Shown: one piece after another, positions 21,394 through 31,669 of the stretch
Numbering within the stretch: position 1 is the stretch's first letter
How the letters are laid out: each line of letters begins with the position of its first letter
Assembly: GCA_023213395.1 (NCBI GenBank)
Contig: CM041465.1
Coordinates: 23,312,001-23,376,000, forward strand
Direction of reading: 5' to 3'
Source: Cycas panzhihuaensis
Taxonomy: Eukaryota; Cycadophyta
Length of the DNA stretch: 64,000 nt
Position numbers and translations under genes: made by a program
The notes under the pieces: model-generated
Told to the model about the DNA's origin: nothing
The model's database searches: none
The model's input: the letters and a program-made list of their open reading frames with translations, nothing else

Positions 21394-24077
21394 TGTTTCA
21401 CAGCTTCCAGGAATGGATATGGAGCGCTCAACTTAAGTAAGTGCAGGTATGTTTCTCATCTTATTGTTGTTTTCTTTTGTGATGAGTATATACTTGCATG
21501 CTATGATTTCGTAGATGATCCTGTTATCATCTACACTTATCTAGCCTATGATGATTATAATGGGGGCACATTTCCAACGAGTGTGACACCCCGGTGGCCA
21601 CATCACTTCTCGCATTCTGCCCTACTCACCTTAAGACCTACTTGGCTCATGTCATGCTCTCCCATATGATGACCCATTGTCGTTTGGTTGACTTGTCGCA
21701 CCTTTGAGTCCCATTGTTGCTCCCTGTGGCTCATTTGTCTGCTTGTCTGCCCCCTACCAGCCTCCTAGGTCACTGGTCCACAGCCCAAGCTAACTGTTTG
21801 GGCCAGTTTTGGCCTCTCATCCTGAACTACAATAGATTTCATAATACCACGAAGTTTACCGCGGTGCTATTGTCATGACTTATTTTTAAAAACTGGCGTG
21901 GTAATTCTCATATTTATTGTAGAATTCCCATGTGTCTCATGACTCAACTCACCACCAACCATGCCCTAATCGCTCGATTAGGGTTGGGGCTAGGTATTTA
22001 AGTCTTACCCAACTCATTCTTAGGATCTTTTTGGATTATTTTAGAAGGATTACAAGGAAAAATGCACTGCTATCTGCTATCTCCTACTGCTCCACTATTG
22101 TTCCAGGACTTGCAACCACTCTCTAGCATCCAGCTCTCCTTTAGCTCTACTGTGACATCTTCACAGCCCCTTACACGCCTTGGAGAGGGCATCCTTGAAG
22201 AGTTTCCAGGACCTCTTTGCCCAAGTAGCCATCAAGTAGTCTCAAGTGAAGGATTTTCCTTCAGTGATCTTAGCAGGGACTCCATGCCTGCTACTCTATA
22301 GCTTTTCTTCAGATTTCTCAGCCTCTTCTCGGTAGGTTTTGATAGAGGCAAATGCCTCCCATCTTCTCCAAAGGTATTTATTGGTCTAAGGTCTTTCCTT
22401 GCCCAGTTTATACTCAGTTTTGCATGGTTTATTCTAGCTTGTCTTGTCTTGCTTTTAGAGGTTACTTCTTACCTTTGTCTTGAATTGTTTCCCCTGCTAT
22501 TTAGGCTTCTTTTTTTATGTTTCATGCCTAGGACAGTGACCAAAGAGGGTTGAATAAGGTTTGGGATAGAGCTGGGTGGATTCCGCACCACCCTCACACT
22601 CCCTAAGAGGCTCCCACCCTCCAAACCTTCCTCTTTATTCCCGTGCTACTCCTGGAGTGGGGCTAAGGGTTAGAAGCCTATTTCCAGCCATTGAAATCAA
22701 CATTTACACCTGTTGCAATGCTGGTTTGTAGGCCTATATCTTCTATCTGGGAAACGCATAAGCCCCAACTACTTGTCCCTAGTTCAACCTTGTTCTTAGC
22801 AACCCAATTTACTTCCCATAGCACTCTGGTTTGTTGGGGATCTCTTTGAGCTTCCTTGTACCTTTGTTATCTCCATTTGCAGCCCTTTATATAGCCCTAT
22901 CCTCACTGCCTTATGGATTTTTAAGGGAAGGTAGGGTTACTCTTTGCCGGAAGTGGGCCACTCTGAGGCTCACCAACTTATTTACCATTCATTTGGATAG
23001 TTTTCACCATAGTTTATGGTTACGATCTTATGGTTCATGAATGCTAACATATATATATATAGAGGATTGTTTTTGGTATATACATACACGTGTTGTTAGG
23101 ATCTTACTTTGTATTGCTAGCACCCTTTCTCTGGAAAGGGATATTCTCACTTACTTGCAGGTGCACAGAGGATGTAAAGGACTCATCCCTTTTCCTCTCT
23201 CTCGGGTAAGTGTATGCACTCATATTTATTGTAGCACTTTATTTACTATTATTGCTATCTTTTTTTCCTTTCCTAGCACTCTTGTGTCGCTTCTAGGGAA
23301 GGTAAGGAAGCCCCACGCTTCACATTAACGTGACCCCTCTCTTTTGCTATGATTTGTGGAGTGATCTTGGACACCTTGTGGGAATACTACCGCTTCAATT
23401 GCATCTCCATTCCAGGTATGTACCTTCGCTTCACTTTTATTCTCTTTCTTTTAGAAGATCTTGCATGGTAGTAATTAGATCACTTGAAAGGAAAAAGAAA
23501 ATTGATTCTTCTTTTGGTTTACATTTGGTTTAGCACCTTTATACATCACATCTATTATAGGAAAAGGTTTTAGAAAAGTTTTTCTCCCAACCTTTGCCCT
23601 TTAGTTTGTAAGCTTTGCCCTTGCTATCTTAGATTACATTAGTTTTGCTCCATTTGCTTATGTGTCTTTGGCACCTTCACCCTTCTTGATTACTCTTCAC
23701 ATTTCCCCTTGGTTTCCTCCACTCGTCCAAGCAACCAAGGGAGCCCCAACAGTAGGTTATTCACCTACTTGTTTCCCTCTGCTATGGGGAACCCTTGAGG
23801 GTTTCTCTCCCTTCCATTATGGCCATCCAAGGGTGGGAGGACCCTTCTTCAAGATCCATCTTGGCTACTCTTCTTCCTCCTCTTTTCCTAGTGGAAGTGG
23901 AGAACTACCATTTGGTAGCCAGGTACCATCCGCAGATCCCAAACTCATGCTCCGGTGCACGAGGCACCCTGCATGGTATTTGCCTTGCTCACAGGTTCTT
24001 ATCCACACCCAATAGTGCCATTGACCACCCTCATTATTCCTACTCAGTTAGGTAGTTATCCCATAGATGCGCATCCA
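21394..24077 (+). repeat. 3' LTR of C (2684 bp)
   Basis: It begins TGTTTCACAGCTTCC and ends GCATCCA, with a TATA-like TATTTAA at 21995-22001 and the GGTAAG motif at 23296-23314. The following ACTGC is the right target duplication. Confidence 0.93.
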
Positions 24078-26470
24078 ACTGCCTCTTTAGTGGCTTGAGA
24101 CCAAGTTAAGGCATATAAGAGGGTGGGCTTAAGCATTTAGATCACCTTCTTTCCCTTATTCTGGGACTGTGAAGGTGAGGGAGTACGACAGTCAGGGGAA
24201 TGCGAGGAAGAAGATGAATTTCGTGTGCCCTTCCTTTTACCGTGTAAAGGATGAGAATTTGGAGATCTTCCCTGATTCTGGTTATTCTTCGTTTGAGTAT
24301 TACGATCACGTTCCCCATGCTTGGGGAATGGATCCTTATGGACTGGTGATCAAGGTTGGGCCTTGAGGCTCGTTTAAGAGATGAGTCACGTTGTGGGGCA
24401 TCTCTAGGATGTTAAGCCCTACAACGTGAGTTGTCATGGAAACACTCCCCATGAACGGAACACCACTTCTTCTCAAGCAAGGAATCTGGCTTCCTTCCTT
24501 GAGAGGACTGGGTATTACCTCCCTTAGGGGAAATAACTTAAGAAGCTTCTTGGATTTATTTATTGGAAGTAGGTGATGAAGGAGTTTGCAGTTTAAGTTC
24601 CTTCATCATACGTTCAAATGAACGTATGGTAGAAGTGAGCGAGTCTAGGGTCTTCTCAGTCGGATGAGAAGAAGACCTAGTGGATTGTTATGGTTTGGTT
24701 TCTTTGGTTTGGGGTGGTGCCTCACGTCATTGTGAGGGATTGAGAGGCTTCTTGAGTCTAGCTTGGGTCTCAATAGCTTCAAGTTCTAAGCACTTTGTGA
24801 TGGCTGAATCACATATAGTTGCCCCCATCTTTAGGACTTCCACATGGACTTCAGGGCGAAGTGCATTAACGAAGAGATCCCTCTTCAATTCCTCAGGCAA
24901 AGTAGCCTTAGTGGAATGGAGGAGGTCATGGAATCACCGCACAAAGTCACGATTCATCTCATCATGGCCTTGTTTAAGCAAAAGGAGGGATTTTATTCCA
25001 CTTTCAAATGCATGAGCCACATCAAAATAGTTGATGAATTCGTCCACAAGTTGCTGGAACGAGAAAATGGAATGGGCAAGCAGGCGATAAAAATATTTAA
25101 GGGCATCGCCTTGTAGGGATCGTGGAAATAATTTCATTAGTATATGATCATAGGCCTAATAGTCTATGCACGCCATAAAAAAACTACGAATGTGCTTTGC
25201 TGGATCCTGTGACGAAGTCCCATCGAACTTAGGAACTTTAGGGGGATGAGGCAGTAAATTGGTTCTTAAAGCCTTAATAGATAATGGTGTCGATCTATAA
25301 TCCATGAAGGGATGTGCCCTTGCCTAGATCATAGGATTGACAAACGATATGGAAGGTAATGGACAAGGAATAGATGGGGGTGGTAGGCCCATCCCTCCTT
25401 GAGGAAATATCGCTTGCTGAAATGGGACTTGAGGGTAAGTACCTTGAAAGGAAGTTGGGTTTCCTTGCAAGGGTGCATCGTAAGGAGCTACGCAGGATGG
25501 TGGAAAAGAAGGGTGGGGAACTGGGTTCTACCCATATGGTCCACCTATAGGTGCTGCAACTCCATATGGATGTAACGAGTCCACCCCGTAAGCTAGAATA
25601 TGGTTCCCTTTATCGTGCCCCCAAGGCTGAGAAGTATAGCCTAGGGGTATGTAAAGAGAAGGGCCATTAGGTTGGATTTGAGTATACATAGGAGTGGATC
25701 CCATATGACTAGTAGTAAGGGTGTTAGTAGGACCTTTAGGCCTACTAAGAAATGCATGCACCACATTAGGAAGTGACATATTGGCTTGATTAGGAAAAGG
25801 TATGCTAACCCCAAGCTAGGAGAAAGACATACCACGAGAGGGCCCTGAAGAGTTGGGACCATGATGAGGAATAAAAGGTGCAATAGATGTACCTAAGATA
25901 GATGTAGAGATCGAGCAGGATGAATGCATTGGCATAAAGGGGTTGCTCATTGTAGGGGGTATAGATGCGGATGAAGATGGTGGGATAGGCACAGATGAGG
26001 AGGATGCCCCACTATGCAAGACATCTTCAAATCATCCAGGACATGATTGAATATAAGCAGCATGAAAGCACTCACTAAGGGCTTCAACCACATCACTAGG
26101 AGGAGTATCCACCTGATCGTAGGAGGTAGACGAGACCTCGAACAAAGTGGATCCCTCAGGGCGCTCCTCATAAGAATCATTAATTGGGTGGTGAATCTCG
26201 AGAGAAGACAGACCCTCTGCTACATGAGTAGAGGGATGAGCATCAAGTGGGTGATATTGGTTACCCAGATAGTAAATAGGATCATCACCCTCTTGGGTGG
26301 ACCCCAGAAAGGATGTGGGAAACTCGTGAGCTCCCGAAGCAAAGGCATGATAATCCCAATCAGAAGGGTATCCTTCTATTATCGAATCAGGATCTGACGA
26401 TGAAAGAAGACGATATGCAGGGTCTTCTAACAAAGGAGGTAAATCACATAGGTGACGTGAGAAACGTCAT
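24078..26470 (-). pseudogene. gag: B gag, degenerate
   Basis: The likely start is the ATG at 26470 (ATG-ACG-TTT, matching ATG-CGA-CGC in A and C). 26032-26433 is open and carries the 'EGYPSDWDYHAF' region. 25528-26019 gives Ser/Pro-rich segments, and 24934-25137 the gag core with Tyr-Phe-Tyr-Arg-Leu. The zinc knuckle region lies near 24460-24480. Frame changes and stops occur between these blocks. C interrupts the following pre-protease domain. Confidence 0.82.
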
Positions 26471-26617
26471 ATACAAAACTTGCCAATGTGTTAGAAGAGG
26501 AAAGAGAATGCAAAGTATGCATTGGGGGCTACCCAATGAAAGAGATAAGTGGAGAAGACTACTAAAAGGTAGTAGTACCAACAACAAAGGATAGGAACTA
26601 ACTCCCTTACTAGCAGG

Positions 26618-26635
26618 TCCCCAGTATGGTCGCTA
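26618..26635 (-). other. Primer-binding site of B
   Basis: Minus strand TAGCGACCATACTGGGGA; the initial TGG has become TAG. Confidence 0.83.
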
Positions 26636-26636
26636 G

Positions 26637-29481
26637 TGGACACGCATCTACGGGATAGTCACTATGCTCAATAGGAATGATCGTAGTTAACAATTGATGT
26701 TGAAGGTACGGGTAAGGACCTAGAAGCAAAGAGAGTACCACGCAGGGTGCCCATGCATCAGAGTACGAGTTTGGGACCTGTGAATAACACCTAACTACCT
26801 TGTAGTAGCCTTCAGTCTAAGAGGGAAAACACATACGGGGGTAGCCTAGATGGTCTTAAGAGTAAGGTCCTCCCACCCTTGGATGGCCAGAAGGGAGAAG
26901 AGGAATCCTTGATAGGATTTCCCTATGTCGAAGGAGAAACAAAGCTGACAAGGTGAGGGCGAAGAGCCTAAGGTGAATGTGAATAGGCTTCCCTAGATTT
27001 ATTTAACTCGAACAAATATAACTAAGGGAAGGGACGAGAAATAAACAAGCAAGGAATTCTTTCCTTTCCTCTCTTTTCACTCAATAAGTAAAATACAAAA
27101 GAAAGTAAAAGGAAGTACAAACATTTCATACGCAATCATACAAGCTGAATGAAATGCATCTACGGGGTATTTTTAGGATGGGTAGGAGAAAAAAAGAGGA
27201 ATACACTTCCTACTATGCCTTTTCTTATAAAAGAAAGCAAGCATATAATATTCTTTATGCAAGCGATGCAAGTGGCTAATTGTTTTCTTCCTTTTTACTC
27301 TTATGTTATCTATTAGATTAATATAATAGATTTTTTTATATAAAAGCAAAAAGGATGAGAGGTGACGGAAAGAGGGACAGAGCGTACCTGGTGAAGCATA
27401 GCGGTTGATGAAGGACCTTGCTCATGTGCAATGTGCACCCTCTCACTGATTGGTTGATGTGTGATCAAGATCGAAGTGGAGGATAGGGGCTTCCTTACCT
27501 TCCCCTTATGAAAAGCAAGCAGAACAAAAAAAAGGAAGCAAATGAAGCAAAGAAAAAAGAGGGTAAAGCCTACTCAGATCTAGACGTCTTTTCCCTTCAC
27601 GAAATACCACTTCAAACCTGCACATATAAGAGTTTATCCCTTCTAAGAAGGGGCTGCAAGAAGAGCTATATATATATGCAAATATATGTAGTATATATGT
27701 TAAAACATTATATTTAAATTAGAGAAATCTATTGCTGCAGACAACTCAACTTTCCTTAAGCAACCATACACATCAAGCAAGAAAAAGAGAAGGGAAGCCT
27801 CAGGATGGAAAAACCCTCTGCTAGGTTCTCCATGCAGCCTTTTAACATAGCAAGGTAGGGACAAATAGCAACTTATGATAGCCAACAAACACAAGAATAT
27901 GTGTAGCAAGATGTTGGAGAGGTATCAAGACAATAGAGTCACTATGGACAGTGACCCATCATGTAAGCCTCAAATAAGACTTTAAAGGGATGCCAAGCAA
28001 TGTTAGGGGTATGAAGAGGGCCTAATAGGGAGGCACGCAGGCTTAGAATCAGTGCAGTAAGGGCTGCATACTGATAATCCATCACAAGCCTAGGCTCCAC
28101 CTTCTCCTAGTTAACCCAAGGAAAGCATGGAGTAGGAGAAGAAAGGCAGGAAGGGGGTTTCCCTTGGGGAGTAGGCCTAAGTGGGATGCATCTCACCTTA
28201 CTCCCTTCACCCAGCCTTTGTGAGCCTTCTCCTGTTGCTTTCTTGAGGAAAACCAGTGGAGAAACGGTGAAAATCTAAAGATGCAAGGCTAAACTCAAAG
28301 AAAACAATGTTTACTACAGCTAAATGGGAAGAAAGCAAGAAAAACACACTTGAATATAAGTCTAATATGGAAATGATACTTATAAAACTCTGAGAATAGG
28401 ACCTAAGGTACTTGTTGGGCTGAGTCTAAGGCAGGTTTGCCCCTACAACCAGCGTAGAAGGAGAGTTTCTGTAGTGTTTTGTAGGAGGTTTCCCTATGGG
28501 TGGTTGTAGGAGACACTTGCTGGGGCGTATTTGGAAGAGAATCACGTAAAACTTACTTGAGAGTACTTGGAGAGGAGCTTCCCACCATGGAGAAGAGTCA
28601 TTGCAGGTAGATCCTGGACTGGAGTAGTAAGAAATGCAGGATTGTAGACACACCTATGGAAGGAAGGAAGAAAAGAGCAGAAGTTGGAGTAGTAGAAAGT
28701 TAAGTTGGAGATCCAAGAGAGGTAAAACGATGGTCTTGTTGGGTTTTATACTCATATCAACCCTAATCAAGCATTTAGGGTGTGAATAGGGTTGAGTTGG
28801 GTGAGTGGCCATGTGGCAATTCTGCAAAAAAGACAAGAATTGCCACAACAAATTTAAAAAATAAATTACAACAGTCGCACCATGGTAAACTTCACAGTAC
28901 TACAGTAAACTTTGCGGTACCGCGGTAAACTTCATGGTACCGTGGTAAACTTCACGGTACCACTTAGTTTATAGCGATGCGGGACCAAAAAGCCAGATTA
29001 GCAATAGTTTGGGTTCTAGGAGCCTTAAAAGCTGATGTGGTAGGCCAGGGAGGGGCTGGCCCTCCTGTCCAGGTGGCTAGGGACAGTCCGAAAGATATGT
29101 GAACAAGGCCAAAAGTAGTATCAAGGGCTAAAGGTCCTAGAAACATCATGATAAGGACGTGAGGTCATGGTATGAAGGGTCATACAAATCAAGTGAGGCT
29201 TAAAGCGATGTGGAGGCAGTGCCAAGTGTCATAGAGTGCCATGGGGATGCCTACCTTGTGGAAAGGTAGGTCTCACTGGTCATCATAGGCTCACAATACG
29301 ACAAGCAGCATGATTAATCCAAATGGATGCAAGGTGATCATACAAATGAAGCAGTCAGTCATGCAATAAGGTAATACTTCTGTCAACTTTTCCAAAAAAA
29401 TAGTAAAAGTGAAAAGAAAGAAGCATACCTGTGCTTACCTGAGTCAACATGTTTGTATCCATTCTTGGTAACTGGGAAATA
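26637..29481 (-). repeat. 5' LTR of B (2845 bp)
   Basis: Minus strand from TATTTCCCAG (first bases TG changed to TA) to TCCA. TATAAAA is at 28744-28750 (minus), four GGTACC half-modules at 28880-28972 and the GGTAAG motif at 27487-27506. It is most similar to the LTR of I. A TA-rich microsatellite lies near 27669-27700. Confidence 0.9.
28880..28972 (-). promoter_or_regulatory. Four tandem GGTAAACTTC...GGTACC modules in B U3
   Basis: About 20-bp units GYGGTAAACTTCRYGGTACC repeat four times, roughly 140-220 bp upstream of the TATA box. Alternating halves make palindromes. This is the most expanded copy in the window and looks like an enhancer-type array. Confidence 0.65.
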
Positions 29482-29658
29482 GGGGCTATCACCCCTGAAC
29501 CCCCTCTTTGCGGGAGGGTGTTCCATGCCCCACGCATCCCCCTGGCTAAGGGGGGCTCCCGCCCCCCTTGCAACCCCCCAAGGAAGGTTTGGGAGGGAAT
29601 TACACTGCCAACATTTCAAAATTTTAGCCTCCAACCATTGTTTTTACATTACCCAACA
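29482..29658. mobile_element. X: 177-bp terminal fragment of an unrelated LTR retrotransposon
   Basis: It is not homologous to the surrounding family. On the plus strand it ends CCCAACA, on the minus strand it starts TGTTGGGTAATG, so an LTR terminus (TG...CA) lies exactly at 29658. D gag resumes at 29659. It contains C/G-run repeats (CCCCTGAACCCCCTCTTTGC, GGGGGGCTCCCGCCCCCC), a style often seen in plant LTRs. B is inserted in it, and its remainder should be left of the window. Confidence 0.55.
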
Positions 29659-31506
29659 GTAGAATGGGAAGAAGACCTAATGGGTTGTTGAGTTTTGATT
29701 TCTTTTGATGGTGGTAGAGCCTCATGTCACTGTGAGGACTTTAGAGGCTTCTTGAGTCTAGCCTAGATCTCAATGGCCTTGAATGCTAAGCACTTCGCTA
29801 TGGCAGAGTCGCACGTAGCTGCCCCCATCTTAAGGACTTCTATGTGAACTTCTGGATGAAGGGCATTGACAAAAAGGTCCCTCTTCAACTCCTTGGGTAA
29901 AGTAGCCTTAGCCTTAATGGAATTAAGAAGGTCATAGAAACACCGCACAAAGTCATGATTCATTTCATCATGAACTTGTTTAAGCAATAACAGAGATTCT
30001 ATTATACTCTCGAATGGGCAAGCCACATCAAAGCAGTTGACAAACTCATCCACAAGCTGCTAGAATGAGAAGATAATATGCACGGGTAGGTTGATAGAAC
30101 CATTTGAGGGCATCGTCTTGAAGAGATCGCATAAATAGTTTTATGAGGATGTGGTCATAGGCCTAGTAGTCAATGCATGCCATAGAGAAGCTACAGACAT
30201 GCTTCACTAGGTCTTACGATGAAGTCCCATCGAATTTGGGGACTTCAGGGGGGTGAGGCAATAAGTTAGTTCTTAACGCCTCAATGGGTAAGGGGGTTGA
30301 CCGATAGTCCATAAAAGGGTGTGCCCTTGACTGGACTATAGGGTCAACAATAGCTACAAATGATGGCAGGTAGGTTTGGCAGTTCCAAAAGGGATGTTGT
30401 CCTCCTACCGCTTAGTGAGGAGGCACGAATCCCACATTCAAAGAAACCTGCATGGGAGCGGATAGGTATGACATACCCATCCCTCCTGGGGAGATCACTC
30501 ATTGTTGAAAAGTAGCTTAAGGGAATGTGTCTTTGGAAAGAGGTGGCCCTCCTTGTGAAGGCATAATGTGAGGTGGCACACAAGATGATAGAAAGGAAGG
30601 GTGAGAGACTAAACTCTACCTATATAGGTCACCTATGGGTGGTGTGATCCCATAAGGATGCAGAGGGTCCACCCCATAAGTAGGTAGGAAGTTCCCTTTA
30701 CCATGCCCCCATAGATGAGTAGTATAACTGGGAGGTAGGTAGAGAGAAGGGTCCCTAGGTTGGTATTGGGATTATGTGGGGACAGACGCCACGTGACTAG
30801 AAGTAGGGGGATATGTGGGCTCCCTAGGACTAGTAGGTGAATAAACAATGGTGGGAGGAGGACTAGTGGTTTAACTAGCCGAGGGCATACTCAACCTAAG
30901 TTAGGAAGATGACATGCCCTGAGTGGTCCCCAAGGAACATATACCATGAGGAGAAGAAGAAGAGGTAAAAGGCAAGCTCATCATAGGTAAAGTACCTAAA
31001 CGAGATGAGTGAAGTGAAGGAGATGTAGAAGAAATGGGTACAACACTTTGTAAAACATTCTCAAACCACTTTAGGTGTGGTTAGAGATGGGTGGCTTGGA
31101 AACATTAGATCAAGGGTTCTATTACATCAGCAGGAGGGGTATCTGACTGATCGTAAGAGGTCGAAAAGCCCTCATACGAAGTGGACCTCATAGGACGGTC
31201 CTCATAAGAATTGCCATGGGGGTGGCGAAACTCTAAAGGAGATGAAGGTTCTACTCTATGAGTAGAGGAATGGTGAGATTGGTGGTGTGGTTGGTCACCT
31301 GAATAATAAATGGGATCTTCACTTCCTTGGGCATACCCTTAGAAGGAAGTAGGTGGCTCAAGGGAATTTGATACATAAGCATGGTATGCCCAATCTAAAG
31401 GAGATCCCTCAATGATCGGATCAGGATTTAATATGGGAAGGGAATGGTATGAAGGCTCTTCCAACAATGGAGGTAGGCCTCATAAGCGACGTGAGAATCG
31501 TCGCAT
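29659..31506 (-). pseudogene. gag: D gag, degenerate and truncated
   Basis: ATG at 31506 (ATG-CGA-CGA-TTC). The Pro/Ser-rich N-terminal region is broken by stops. The gag core is open at 29763-30053 with Met-Asp-Glu-Phe-Val-Asn, 'HDEMNHDFVRCF' and a Glu-Val-Leu-Lys-Met-Gly-Ala block. The knuckle and everything downstream lie beyond the X insertion. An extra Ala-Lys pair in the Lys-Ala-Thr-Leu segment is specific to this copy. Confidence 0.8.
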
Positions 31507-31650
31507 GCAAGTCCTGCCTATGCACTAGAAGAAGAGAGAAATAAGGTAGTGCATGTGTTGGGGATTGCCTAATAAGATCAAAAGAGAAAGCTACCAAGAG
31601 GTAGTAGCACCAACAAGAAAAAGAGAAAGACTAATTCCCTTACTAGTGGG

Positions 31651-31668
31651 TCCCTGGTATGGTCGCCA
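31651..31668 (-). other. Primer-binding site of D
   Basis: Minus strand TGGCGACCATACCAGGGA. Confidence 0.85.
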
Positions 31669-31669
31669 G

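Larger units (their letters stand above)
9844..24077 (+). mobile_element. Element C: complete Tat-like retrotransposon with pol deletion
   Basis: This is the only element with both ends in the window: 14.2 kb, LTRs 9844-12533 and 21394-24077, PBS at 12535. It contains gag, protease, a fused remnant of integrase, the post-pol hairpin, a full antisense gene and the second RNase H ORF. RT, RNase H and most of integrase are missing through one deletion near 16437. Comparing about 375 bp of the two LTRs by eye I counted 32 substitutions, 28 of them transitions (about 8-9%). It lies inside B. Confidence 0.92.
24078..29481 (-). mobile_element. Element B, right fragment (gag and 5' LTR)
   Basis: Minus-strand element. 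Its 5' LTR is at 26637-29481, the PBS at 26618-26635 and gag runs leftward to the C insertion point. It lies inside X: the base after its LTR end (29482) belongs to X. Confidence 0.9.

Noticed and set aside
24169-24366. Plus-strand open frame of 65 codons
   Set aside because: It is the reverse complement of B gag sequence (zinc knuckle to pre-protease).
29383-29634. Minus-strand open frames with Gly/Pro-rich residues
   Set aside because: They cross the B/X junction and translate C/G-run repeats. No gene supported.
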